A stretch of 64,000 bases of DNA from Microcebus murinus (lineage: Eukaryota; Chordata; Mammalia; Primates; Cheirogaleidae), in contig NC_134107.1 of assembly GCF_040939455.1 (NCBI RefSeq), positions 10,231,537 to 10,295,536 on the forward strand. The letters run 5' to 3'. Both the position numbers and the translations under genes were made by a program. Numbering within the stretch: the stretch's first letter is position 1; the number at the start of each line of letters is the position of its first letter. The notes under the pieces were generated by a model, which had not been told where the DNA came from, ran no database searches, and saw nothing but the letters and a program-made list of their open reading frames with translations. Shown here in pieces: positions 1 to 10,320 of the stretch.

Positions 1-158
1 GGCCCCCAGTGCTATGAGATTAGGACCCACCTTAAGGCCCCCATGCCGCCTCAGCCGTCTCTTTAAAGGCCCTGTCTCCAAATGCAGTCACGCTCTGCAG
101 TACTGGGGTTTGGGACTCCAGCACGTGGGTCGTGGAGGGACACAGCTCAGCCACGACA
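1..158 (-). mobile_element. MLT1-like LTR end (ERVL-MaLR)
   Basis: Read on the minus strand this matches the 5' part of an MLT1-type MaLR LTR: TG start near 158, a GTGTCCCTCC block, then a GCCTTTAAAG block typical of the family. The element runs off the left edge of the window. It is a fossil solo LTR or LTR fragment without coding sequence. The subfamily was not assigned. Confidence 0.65.
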
Positions 159-1110
159 ACCCCCAGCAGCTCCCTCTCTTATCCTCTTTGTCCCAGCTCC
201 TCTCCTGACAGCTCCGTTACCGGGACACGCACTCGTGTGGCCTGCAACAGTGGGAAGCGCCACGAACCAGGGTCAGGACCCCGGCACCCGGGCCCTCGGT
301 GACCTTCAGCAGGACGTGTCCCCTCTCAGCGGGAACGAGTGGCTGGACCAGACAGCGCCGGAGGTGGCTTCTGCTCTGCCACTCGGGCTTCGTGTGATTC
401 TCTGGGTGACGGAGGGTCACAAGTCAGGATGTCTGATGTGTCCCGGTATTAGTGAATGCGGCTGCTAAAACAAACAGTCCCTGATGAGTAAGAGCTCGGT
501 CACATCACAAGTTATTTTTCATCCAGGGGAGGTCACTTCCTGGGGCAGTTCAGGGCCCCGGGCATGTGCCGCAGAGGAGGAGGCTGCGGCCTGGCGGGTG
601 GCACGCCGGTGGTGGCAGGGAGGTTGCCGTTTGAATAAAGTCATGGGAGAGAACTTGAAACAGCCCGGGGCCTCTGATGCCCCGGCCACAGGAAGTCACC
701 AGTGTGTGGGACAACCTCGAAGTGGCTTCTCCTGGGGGGGGGGCATGCAAGCAACCTGTGCTGGTATGCGACAAACTCCTGGGCCCACGGTCCCCCCAGA
801 GCTGCACAGGAGAAGACGCCACGTCTGCAGCCCACCCTCCTGATAAGAAATCACATGCACCTCCTTGACCCCTCGGACACTTCTGGAACGTTCCACATCC
901 CCCCTTAGACTCTGATGGGGGGACTCTGAAGGGGGGAGGGGTGCTCCCCCAGACGGCCTCGAGGCCAGTGACACGCTCTGATCATTACCACTGCGGAGCT
1001 TCGAGGAATGTTCTAGAGCCGCCTCTCTCCTCCATCCATTCTGTCCCCTTTGGGTAACGGGTTCCCTAAGGATCCTATTCCCTACCATGAGTGAGAACTT
1101 GGGAGGCTAT
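159..1110. other. Unassigned GC-rich sequence
   Basis: No repeat family, gene or RNA is recognised. Short open frames overlap on both strands without codon bias or splice context. A run of ten G lies near 735. Confidence 0.5.
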
Positions 1111-1149
1111 ACCTCATCCTGTCTTATTTTCATCAAGTCTTTATATTCT

Positions 1150-1548
1150 GGAACGTTGTAGGTTTACAGAGAAACAGCACCGGAAGTTCGGCGTCCCCAC
1201 GTACACTCCCCTCCCTCCGAGTCCCGGGTCCGTGGACTGCTAACATCTTGCACTGGCGCGGGACGTTAGCTGTGATGAACCGGCCGACACGACCCGTGAT
1301 TATTAACTAAATCCACGGGCACACCGGGGCTCGCCCTGGGGCCGGGCACTGCTTGGGTCTTAACGTACCCATAGAGACGCGTCCCCACCACCACAGCACA
1401 GCGGAGCAGCCCACTGCCCTCGGAACGTCCCCGTGGAACCCTTAGCTTGGCCGTCCTCCCTCCCCAGCCCCGTGCTAATCGTTTCACTGTCGCCACAGTC
1501 GTATCTTTTTCCGAGTCACATGCAGGCGCACTCCCTTTACGGCTCTCC
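1150..1548 (-). mobile_element. L1 3' UTR fragment, left part
   Basis: The blocks TAGGTTTACAG, TAACATCTTGCA and TTATTAACTAAA match the old mammalian L1M 3' untranslated region read on the minus strand. The same L1 text resumes after 2480 (CTTTTCAGATTGGCTTCTT), so the two pieces were one element later split by the Tigger1 copy between them. It is heavily diverged. Confidence 0.65.
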
Positions 1549-1549
1549 T

Positions 1550-2478
1550 CAGACGCCACGTCTTTTACGAATGGAAGGTTTATGGCCACCCCGCGTCGCG
1601 CGGGTCTGCCCCTGCCATCTCTGCAACAGCACGTGCTGACTCCACGTCTCCGTGTCACATTTCGGCAGGTCTCACAGTATTTCGAAGTTTCTCTTTATTA
1701 CTGTGCCTGCTATGGCGACCCGTGACAGTGATCTGTGATGCTGCCGCTGTGACTGTTGTGGGGCTCCTCGAGCCACGTCCGTGTTAGTGGGTGAACATCA
1801 CCTATAAACGCTCCGTGTGTCCTGACTGCCCCACCCGCTGGCCGTTCCCCTGGCTCTGCCCCCCCCCCCCCGGGCCTCCCTATTCCCTGCGACACAACGA
1901 GATTGAAATCAGGCCCGTTCGTAACCCTGCAACGGCCGCCAAGGGTTCAGGAGAAGGGAAGAGTCGCACACGCCTCACTTTAAATCAAAAGCTAGAAACG
2001 ATGAAGCTTAGCGAAGAAGGAGCGTTGAAAGCTGACACAGGCCAAAAGCTGGGCCTCTTGTGCCAGAAAGTTGGCCGAGCTGTGGATGCAAAGGAAAAGC
2101 TCTTGAAGGAAAGGAGAAGTGCTACTCCGGTGGACACGCGGGTGATAAGAAAGCCAAACGTCCTTATCGCTGACATGGAGAACGTTTCCGTGGTCTGGAC
2201 AGAAGATCAAACCGGCCACGACTTTCCCTTAAGCCAAAGCCTAACCCAGAGCAAGGCCCTCGCTCTCTTCAGTTCTGTGAAGCAGAGGGAGGCGAGGAAG
2301 CTGCAGAAGAAAAGTCTGAAGCTGGCAGAGGTTGGTCCAGCAGGTTTGAGAGAAGCCGCCTCCAGGACATAGAAGTTCAAGGTGAAGCAGCAAGTGCTGA
2401 TGGAGAAGCTGCAGCGAGTTATGCAGAAGACCTAAGATCGCTGATAAAGGCGGCTACACTAAGCAGATTTTTAATGCG
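1550..2478 (+). mobile_element. Tigger1-like DNA transposon, 3'-truncated (copy A)
   Basis: This matches the first third of Tigger1, a pogo-group Tc1/mariner element: the 5' non-coding part from about 1550, then transposase code from about 1890. An open frame of 193 codons (1791-2372) covers the N-terminal CENP-B-like helix-turn-helix region, with LTLNQKLETMKLSEEGA recognisable, and then stops. The DDD catalytic domain is absent. No terminal inverted repeats are seen. It sits inside an L1 3' UTR, in the same orientation as the longer copy at 28960-31495. It is a dead fossil; the open frame may be chance survival. Confidence 0.85.
1890..2440 (+). pseudogene. Tigger1 transposase, N-terminal remnant
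   Basis: This remnant encodes the DNA-binding half of a pogo-type transposase, a nuclear protein that binds transposon ends. The helix-turn-helix segment with the NQKLE motif is readable around 1978-2080, followed by the second helical block with [18 protein letters not shown] at about 2137-2200. The frame is lost after 2372 (TAG), where related proteins continue into the catalytic core. A CENP-B-like repeat unit (AAASYAED) is still visible near 2410-2435 in another frame, so at least one frameshift has happened. No promoter is evident. Not a functional gene. Confidence 0.8.
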
Positions 2479-2479
2479 G

Positions 2480-2760
2480 CCTTTTCAGATTGGCTTCTTG
2501 TACTTAATATCCACTTAGGGTTCCTCTAGGCCTTTTCCAGGCTTGACAGCTCATTTTTTTTTGTATTTTATTGTCAAATAATGTCCCATGGTCTGGATGT
2601 ACCACAGTTTGTCTGCTCAGCTAGTGAAGGTGTCTTGGCTGCATCCAGTTTTTGGCGATCAGGAGTGAGGCTGCACGAGCACTTGTGTGCAGTCTGATCG
2701 CATTGCTGCGAGGCCAGGGCCATGACCGTGTTGGCACCGCTGCCGTGACTCATGGGACCT
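2480..2760 (-). mobile_element. L1 3' UTR fragment, right part
   Basis: Continuation of the L1 interrupted at 1548. CTTTTCAGATTGGCTTCTT, TCTGGATGTACCACAGTTTG and CAGTTTTTGGCGAT are diagnostic L1M 3' UTR blocks on the minus strand. Confidence 0.7.
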
Positions 2761-2829
2761 AACAGCGTCCACATTTCAAGTGCCCGCTGAGTTCCACCAG
2801 GCGTGGCACCGAAAGGTGTGCTCGTCTGC

Positions 2830-2960
2830 TCACTCTCGCAATATTTACTGAGTGCCACCCGCGTGCAGCTCCGTCCCAGCTGCTGGGGACAGAGCCGTTC
2901 GACAGTCTCAGGGTCTCATCAATGACAGACAAAAAGCAAGAAACACATCATCATATGGTG
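2830..2960 (+). mobile_element. L2-like fragment
   Basis: ATATTTACTGAGTGCCACC followed by CAGCTGCTGGGGACAGAG matches the common L2-type block. Short and old. Confidence 0.45.
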
Positions 2961-3985
2961 AGTTCTGGGGAAGGGTTTGAGCCAGGCTGGCCCACCATGA
3001 CACCCCTGCTGCTGTCACCTCCCCCAAAGGAGAGACAGACGTGGAAAGGTTTCCGTGTAGAAACTTCCAGAAGTATGTTGTGAAGGAGCAGTGGGTGAGG
3101 CAGCCCTGATCGAGCTAAGCAGCCCTGGCTTTGAGGCCTGACGTGGCCCCTGGGAGGCTCAGGCTGGCAACGCAGGGAGGCGAGGGCAGGGGCCGCGGCA
3201 GGAGTGTGGGCGGGCTGGCTCCCGCTGCCATGCCCCTGCGAGTCCCACAGCCCGAAGGACAGGAAGAAAGCCCTCCCCCAGCAGAAGCCTATCTGGGAGT
3301 TGAGGTTCCCAGTGACCCCCAGGGAGCCAGGCCTGGAATCTCCCACGTGGGCCAGCAGCTTTCTCTGGCCACCCAGCTGCCCAGCGACCAGGCAAGCAGA
3401 GCCACCCTGGACCCCCCAGCTGCACTTTGTGTGGTCACAGCGCCCAGGCGTGCTGGGCCTCGGTCTGAGTCACGGCTACTACGTGAACGTTTTCCCCTTC
3501 AAAATGACAGTCTTTGGCAAATATGCTAAATACCAACTGAGAACAAACGCCACCAGGGACTCGGATCATCCTTCACCTTCTGAGCAGAGAAATGCCACAG
3601 GGAGAGGGCAGATGAGTTGGAACCACAGAAGGGAGCCCGGGTCCACTCCTGGGCTGCCACGTGGCAGGGGTATGGTGGTCCCCCGGGAGGCCTGGGTCCC
3701 TTGGGGACTCTTGAAGAGGCACTTTCTCCTCTGCAGCCCCTCGGCCCCATCTGCAGGCTCACGACAATGGCTTGTGCAGGAGCGTCAGGCTGTGGGCTTG
3801 TTGGCCTGATGCCATACGGGGGACACCCATACCTGCCCTCTGGACAGTGCCACCGGGGCTCCTAACAGGACTGGTGTGGCAGGCTCCCTTCTGGGCCAGC
3901 ACTGGGCTTGCCCCATTCAGCACGTACAACCCAGCACAGCCGATGCCTGTCACCACTGCAGAGCTGGCAATAAAAGCAGCACCTG
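2961..3985. other. Unassigned GC-rich sequence
   Basis: I see no gene, repeat or structural RNA here. Overlapping open frames of up to 201 codons on both strands reflect high GC, which makes stop codons rare. Confidence 0.5.
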
Positions 3986-3989
3986 GGCA

Positions 3990-4190
3990 GAGGTTAGAGC
4001 TGAGGCTGGAGCCAGCTTGCCTGAGTTCAAATCCCAGATCGGCCACGCCTCCACTGGGCAGCCAGGGACAAGTAAGCAGCTTACCCCCTCTGTGTGCCTC
4101 AGTTTCCTCATCTATAACACAGGAACAATGTCAGCATCCCTGACCCCCACCGCAAGGATGCGAGACCATGCAGGGAGGTACGCAGCCCGG
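3990..4190 (+). mobile_element. MIR SINE
   Basis: Near-complete MIR: CTGAGTTCAAATCCCAG core followed by TGTGTGCCTCAGTTTCCTCA and CTATAACACAGGAACAAT. This is an ancient tRNA-derived SINE and shows typical divergence. Confidence 0.85.
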
Positions 4191-4595
4191 GCCTGGCACT
4201 TGGGACCTACCCTGGACCCCTCCCTGCCTCCTCCTTGCAGCCCGAGCTCTGCAGAGAGCACCAGGTTCTACGCTGGGCAGAGACGAGGGGCCGAGTAAGA
4301 CGTAGACTGTCACCGCTGTCCAGAGCAGGCGGGGGACAGAGAGACACGGTGACAGCATGGAGGGGGGAAGGAATGAGAGCAGCTACAAGGAATGCAAGAG
4401 GTGGCCCCAGCATCCTGGATGATGGGAAAGAAATGGTGACACTGGTGGGGAGACACTGGGCACAGCTGTCTGGCCTGGGGAGAAGGCGGCCCCCAGCGTG
4501 CCACGGACCTTCCACGTGGCCGTCGGAGCCGCCCGCAGGGCACATCTGCAGGTCTAGGCAGACGTGCACACACATGCCCTGTAAAACTTTTTAAC
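4191..4595. other. Unassigned sequence
   Basis: Nothing recognisable. GC-rich with no tandem structure. Confidence 0.45.
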
Positions 4596-4770
4596 TTGAT
4601 AAACTTTTTTTTTTTTAAAGCGGTTTTAGGCATACAGAAAAAGTATAGAGAAAGTACGGGCAGTTTCCATACCCCACACCCCTTCTCACGCGGACAGCTG
4701 GCAAGCTGTTCTGCCGTTTGCTTTCTTCACTTAGAATCTGTGATTCAGTTAATCATTCCCCAGCAGGACA
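4596..4770 (-). mobile_element. L1M 3' UTR fragment
   Basis: TTTTAGGCATACAGAAAAAG, AAAGTACGGGCAGTTTCCATA and CCATACCCCACACCCC match the old L1 3' UTR on the minus strand, as at 1150-1548. A 12-base T run precedes it. It appears to fade out near 4770. Confidence 0.6.
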
Positions 4771-5200
4771 CCCAGAGCCGCCTCATGCTCCGGCGTGGCA
4801 CTCCACGGGCCACCCAACTGACGCCCTGCTGGGGCCGCGCCCGGCAGGCAGAGCCAGGGAGAGCCCTGGGCGTGCGAGGGCTGGGTGCCAGGGTGTTTGC
4901 ATCTCACGTTTTAGTAGGAATCCATGAGTTGTTCTTCAAGGACGGTGACGGCCAATGTCACCTCTCCCCAAACGTGAGAGAACCCCCAGTGCCCCTCCAC
5001 TCTTGCCGCAACCGGATTTCAAAAAGAAGGAGCCCGGAGACAGAGCAGCCTTCTTCTCCTCCTCCCACACCCACGCCCCGGGCTGCGCGAGGAGAGGACC
5101 GGAAGGCACCGGGTTCCGCGGAGACCGCTGGGCCCAAATCATTTGTCGTTCTATGTAATAGCAAGAAATCATCACAAACAAACAGCAATTCAAACATGCC
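4771..5200. other. Unassigned sequence next to L1
   Basis: GC-rich with no recognised gene; it may contain further decayed L1. Confidence 0.4.
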
Positions 5201-5204
5201 TCTG

Positions 5205-5640
5205 TCACATCTTAAAAAAAAAAACATGAAATAGGGGTAAATCCGACAAAGCAGGTGCAAGACTCATGCACCAAAAACATGAAACCGTCACTGAGCAAAA
5301 CGAAAGGGGACTTAGATACACGGAGACGTTTTCCATGACCGTGCGGCGAAGATTCCGTCTCTCCAGAGTGATCTACAGAGTCGCTGCGATCCCGCTCAGA
5401 ATCCCAGCGGGCTTTTTGTAGAAAACGACAGGCTGGCTGCAACATTTACATGGAAATGCAAAATATCTAGAACAGCCAAGACGGCTTTGTGAAAGAACAA
5501 AGGTGGAGGACTCATGTGTCCTGACTCCAAGGCTTGGCATAAAGACACAGCAGTCGAGACAGTGGCACCAAGACAGACGAACAGACGAGGGGACAAGGTG
5601 CAGACAGGGCTCGGAGGCAGAGCCGAGCCCGGGACACGCG
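5205..5640 (+). mobile_element. L1 ORF2 fragment, plus strand
   Basis: Blocks resembling TCCCAGCGGGCTTTTTGTAG, ACATGGAAATGCAAA and AACAAAGGTGGAGGACTCA match the part of L1 ORF2 just downstream of the reverse-transcriptase core. Many stops and CpG changes are present. It points towards the oppositely oriented L1 that starts near 5735. Confidence 0.75.
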
Positions 5641-6569
5641 AACAGTTGCTGGTCACGTGGCGGGCGACCTCCCCTTGGACGCTCACTTCTGCTACCCGCA
5701 ACGCTGTGCCTTCCCCATTTCATTTCCGGATCAGCCCGGCTAGAGGGTCATTGATTTTATCGATGTTGTCAAAGAACCAGGTTTTGGTCTCTCCATTTTC
5801 CCTTATTATTTTTCTATTTTCCACTTCATTGGTTGCCGTGATCTTCGCCGTCTCCTTTCTTCGGCTTACTCTAGTTTTCACGCGCTCTCTTCCTTTAGCG
5901 TCCAAAGGTGAAAGCTGAGGCCACCAACTTTCCTTCTAATGCAGGCACTTAGCACCACAATTTCCCCTTAAGGACTGTGTTAGTGAGTTCCCACACAGCC
6001 TGGTGTGTTGTGCTTTCATTCAGTTCGGATATCTTCTAATCTCCCATTTGATTTCTACTCCGATCCGTGTGTTATTTAGAATAATAATATTATTTACTTT
6101 CCAGGTATTTGGTAGATTGTCCAGAGATCTTTCTCTTATTGGCTTCTAATATGATTCCACAGTGGTAAGAGGACACATCTGTATGACTTGAACAGTTTTG
6201 AGCTCATTGAGACTTGTTTCGTGGATGAAAAAAACATGGTTTGTCTTAACAACGGTTCCAAGTGCACTAGAAAGGAGAGCACAGAGGGTTCTGGAACTGG
6301 CGGGTCAGGCTGGCTGACGGTTTTGTTGAAGTTTCCTACGTCCCTGATGATTTTCTTTCTATGTGTTCTAGCAGTTATTGAAAGAGGTGACTGCGCTTGT
6401 AGTTTTTAACATCTACTTTCCCTCGCAAGTCTGTCAGTTTTTGCTCCATGTGTTTTGACACTCTGTTATTAGGTGCATAAATGTTCAGTGTTTTTATGTC
6501 CTATAGAACTGACCCCTTACCACAACGAAACAACCTTCTTTAACTTGGGTGACACTCTTTGTTCTAAAA

Positions 6570-6764
6570 CAGGGGTCCTCAAACTTTTTAAACAGGGGGC
6601 CAGTTCACTGTCCCTCAGACCGTTGGAGGGCCGGACTATAGTTAAAAAAAAAGCTATGAATAAATTCCTATGCACACTGCACATATCTTATTTTGAAGTA
6701 AAAAAAAAACAAACGGACAAAAATACCCGCATGTGGCCCGCGGGCCATAGTTTGAGGACGCCTG
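6570..6764 (+). mobile_element. Non-autonomous hAT (Charlie-like) MITE with perfect TSD
   Basis: A 195-bp element with inverted ends CAGGGGTCCTCAAACT and, at the right, AGTTTGAGGACGCCTG. It is flanked on both sides by TTCTAAAA (6562-6569 and 6765-6772), an 8-bp duplication fitting the hAT nTCTAnAn preference. Removing it restores continuous L1 text. It has no coding capacity. A longer relative with similar ends is at 14511-14730. Confidence 0.92.
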
Positions 6765-8064
6765 TTCTAAAATATACTTTGATCCTAATATAGTCATTCC
6801 AGGTTTTTATCGCTTGGTGTTAATTTAGTATATTCCTTTCTACCCTCTTACTTTTAGTAATTTTGTGTCTTTATAATTAAAGTTATTCCTGGAGAAAAGC
6901 ATTCATCCAATTTGAAAATTCTGCCTTTTACGTGGGATGTTTATACTATTTACATTTATTGTGATTGTTGATATGGTTAGTTTTAACTCTAACCTCTTTG
7001 CATTTGCTTTTTATTTGTTCCATGCATATTTTGTCCGCCCCTCTGTTCCCTCATCTTCTATCTTTTTTTGGGTTATTTTTTTTTTGTGATTCCATTTTAT
7101 TTCCTCTGTCGGCTTATGAGCGATCATTCTTTGTTTTGTTGTTTCAGTGGTTGCATCAGAACACACTTATCGCTGCCTGTAATCAAGTGATGGTCCGCCA
7201 CTTCGAGCATGGTATAATAACCTTGCACTTCCGTTCTTCCCCTCCCGGCCTCTGTGACATTGTTCTCGCACGTATTACGTCTCCATGTCTTAATCCCAAA
7301 CCACACTCTGCTATTATTTGTGTTTACAGGCAGTTGTTTTTTGAAGGGATTTAAGGAATAACAAATTTTACATATTTGCTCATGCAGTTAAGCCCTTCGT
7401 TCCTTTGTGGATTTCCAACTGTGTTCATTTCCCTTTTATCTGAAAGACGTCCCTTAAACATTCCTTATAGTGTGCTTGGCTGGTGATAAATTACTAAACC
7501 TTCTGTGTTTTTCAAAAGTCTTTATCTTTGTTTTTGAAATAGTTCTGTTTCATCTTCCCTTTCAAGACTTGGAAGATATTTCTCAACTATCTTCTCACTT
7601 GCTTTGTTTCTGACAACATTATCTGCTACCATCGCTAGTTTTGAGCAATTTGAAAATTATGTGCCCTGGTGGCCTTTATTTTTCTCTAACATGTCTTGTG
7701 CTTGGAGTCTGTTGAGCGGCTTGGATCTGCGTGTTCACAATTTACTTCAAATTTGGAAAAATTTCCATCCTTATTTCTTCAACTATTTTTCTGACCTCCC
7801 CACCATAATCATCCCCACTTCAGGGAATCTACTGACATGTATATTGGGCCGACAGAAGTTGTCCTGCAGCTCACAGATGCTCTTTCACAAAAAAATTCTT
7901 CTTTTCCTGTCTGTGTGTCATTTGGGATAGTTTCTATTGCTACTTATCCAAGCTCACTATTCTTTTCTTCTGTAACATCTAATCCACCGTTAGTCCCATC
8001 CTGTGTATTTTTCATCTCAGACCCTATAATGTTCGTCTCTGCAGTTTTGATTTGGGTTAACATT

Positions 8065-8420
8065 TTTTAAAAAAATTTAACTGTGGTAAAATACACAAAA
8101 CATAAAATTTACCATATTAACCATTTGCAAATGTACATCTCAGTGGGCTTTTAAAATATTTTTCATACTGGTTGGAACTGGAGGGACATTATCTTAAGTG
8201 AAACAGCTCAGAGACAAAATATCGAAGGCCGTGTGCTCCAGTCACTGGGGCCTCGGAAGAGTGGGAGTGGGGGGCTGAGGGGTGAGAAATTACTTAATGA
8301 GTAAATGTGCACTATCTGGGCGATGGTCCCACTAGAAGCTCAGACTTCGCCACTACACAGTATATCCACGTAACAAAACTGCACTTGTATCCCTAAAACT
8401 TACCCAAATTAAAAAATAAA
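8065..8420 (+). mobile_element. Younger L1 3' end inserted in old L1
   Basis: From about 8160 the sequence carries the primate L1 3' end: CATTATCTTAAGTGAAACAG, GAAATTACTTAATGAGTA, TAACAAAACTGCACTTGTA and an A-rich tail (AAATTAAAAAATAAA). The preceding 8075-8150 (TAAAATTTACCATATTAACC) is another L1-type 3' UTR block. The host L1 resumes at about 8421 with CTTCCATGCCTCCATTTAAC. Confidence 0.75.
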
Positions 8421-9659
8421 TCTTCCATGCCTCCATTTAACTTTTTCGAACATAAGGCATACGGTTATAACGACTCTGTTAATACCTTTGTCTGCTAACG
8501 CTAACATCTGTGTCCGTCCCCAGTCAGTTCTGACTGATGGATTTTTCTCCTCTTTATGGCTGTGTTTTCCTGCTTCTTTGTGTGCCTGGGAATTTCTTTC
8601 TTTCTTCTTCCCCCCAGCTAATCCCGAGAACCTGTGAAGCCTGGGAATTTCTGAATGGATGCCAGATGTTATAAATTTCACCTTGTTGGGTACTGGGTAT
8701 TTTTGTATTCTTGTAAATGCCCTGGAGCTTTTTGTCTTGGGTGTAGTTAAGTTACCTAGAAGCAGTCTGATCCTTTCGTATCTTTTTGAAAAAGATTTGT
8801 TAGGTGGGCCCCGAGTCATGTTTAGGCTAGGACTGACTATTCTGCACCACGTAAGAACATCCCGTCTGAGTACTCTACCTACTGCTCCATAAAACAGGAG
8901 GTTTTCTCCAGCGGGGGGTGGGGGCTGGGGGTGGGAAGAGGCGTACCCCAGTCCTGTGTGGGCGGAGACACTGTTATCGCCCCAACGGTAGGTGACCAGA
9001 CTTCAACAACAGAATCCTGATACACGAGAGCCCTTGTCTCTCCCCACCTAAGACCACCCGTACTCCGGGGGTGCATCCTGAGTGAGCCAGAATATCCCGG
9101 ATCCCACGGAGCCCACCGGACCCGGGTCATTTGCAATTCGACATGATAGCAAGCGTCGCTTTTCCACTCCCACTGGGGGTCAGCTCCCGACGGCATCCCT
9201 GGGCAACGCGGTGTTCTCATCCTCGGGGTGACACTTTCTCTGGCTTTCGGTGGTTTCCTCTCACACACGCGCTGATCCGTACTCGGCTGCGACGTGGGGA
9301 CTCTCTGCCGTCGTCCGGGGTTCGCCGAGCTGCTCTTTCCTCGCTGGTGCTCCTGCCGCGGGCTCTGGCCGCCCCTGGTCTCCCCAGACGCTCAGCTCCG
9401 TTCCTCTGGCGCGCGCGTGGTTCCGGGGCCTGGGGTCGCTCTCCCCGTACCGCAGGCTGGACACGCTCCGTGCGGGCAGCCGTGGCAACCGCGGGGCTTG
9501 CCCACTTGATTCCCGCCTTTCCACGGTCACCCTCGCTTGCTGCCCGACATCTCGTCTTGAAATCTCCTGTTTCACATATTTTAGCTGAAAGGCAAATACA
9601 GTTTGTTTTTCCATCTTGGCCAAGGTCGAAGTGAAGTAGAAACAGGCACTGTTGAATTT

Positions 9660-10175
9660 TGAGTTTTGTTTTCTTTAATGGGAAATTAAAACGGCAGGGA
9701 GAGGAACACGGTGCTGAGCCCCAGCCTCCCTGGGGCTCCAGCGGCATCAGCCTCGGCAAGACGAGAGCGCGTGTCCCTGGCTCTGACCTACGCCACCTCG
9801 TGTCTCGGGGATGCTTGTAGGAGCTGGCCCCAAACAGCAGTGGAAGCGTGGCTCTGCGGCCCTCCTAGGGCGGTGACAGCCCCCCGCCACGCCCAGGGCT
9901 GCCCACACCGTCATCACCCCCAGGCTCTCGCAGGAGGGCGGCTCCCACGGCCTGGACACCCTCGCGGATGCCGAGACGAGCCGCTTTGACTCGTTCTAAG
10001 GTTCACAGTCACAGTTGACACGGATACCAGAGGTCATTGACCCCGAAGAGGAAGACACTGCTGTGCTCCTGGGAGACCCCGACTCACCCCACCTGCCCCT
10101 CCCGCGCTGGCGGAGAGGGTGCCCGAGCCGCTGTCCTGGCACAGGCGGCACGAGATCAGACGCGGCGGCTGACAG
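9660..10175. other. Unassigned sequence
   Basis: No recognised gene or repeat. GC-rich. Confidence 0.45.
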
Positions 10176-10179
10176 GCAA

Positions 10180-10320
10180 TTTATTTGGTCTCCATCATAA
10201 CCACTTAGCGATCTGCCTTCTCTCTATTTCCTGTTCAGAGAACTTTGTGTGTGTCAATCTGAATAATTGAATTGAGCAGAAAAGCCTCAGGCCTCTGAAG
10301 CCCTCATTAATTACCTGGCC
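10180..10320. promoter_or_regulatory. Candidate conserved non-coding element
   Basis: An AT-rich, repeat-free island in GC-rich DNA, with homeodomain-type motifs (AATAATTGAATTGAG, CATTAATTACCTGG). No coding signal is seen. This is a composition-based guess; conservation cannot be judged here. Confidence 0.25.

Larger units (their letters stand above)
5735..9655 (-). mobile_element. Old L1 (ORF2 5' part, intergenic region and 5' region)
   Basis: Read on the minus strand this L1M-type element runs from its 5' region (about 9655, ATCTTGGCCAAGGTCGAAGTG area) through its mid part into the endonuclease and early RT coding region, ending abruptly near 5735 (block AACATCGATAAAATC). Hallmarks on the plus strand are TCTTATTGGCTTCTAATATG, GTTATTAGGTGCATAAATG and CTTTATAATTAAAG. 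The reading frames are destroyed. It is interrupted by a hAT MITE (6570-6764) and a younger L1 3' end (8065-8420). The 5' region (9200-9560) is CpG-rich, as L1 promoters can be. Confidence 0.85.

Noticed and set aside
9200..9560. CpG island promoter of a host gene
   Set aside because: The sequence is collinear with the 5' region of the minus-strand L1, which explains its CpG content.
5205..9655. Twin-priming 5' inversion of one L1
   Set aside because: Twin priming gives an inverted 5' part followed by a sense 3' part (diverging); here the parts converge.
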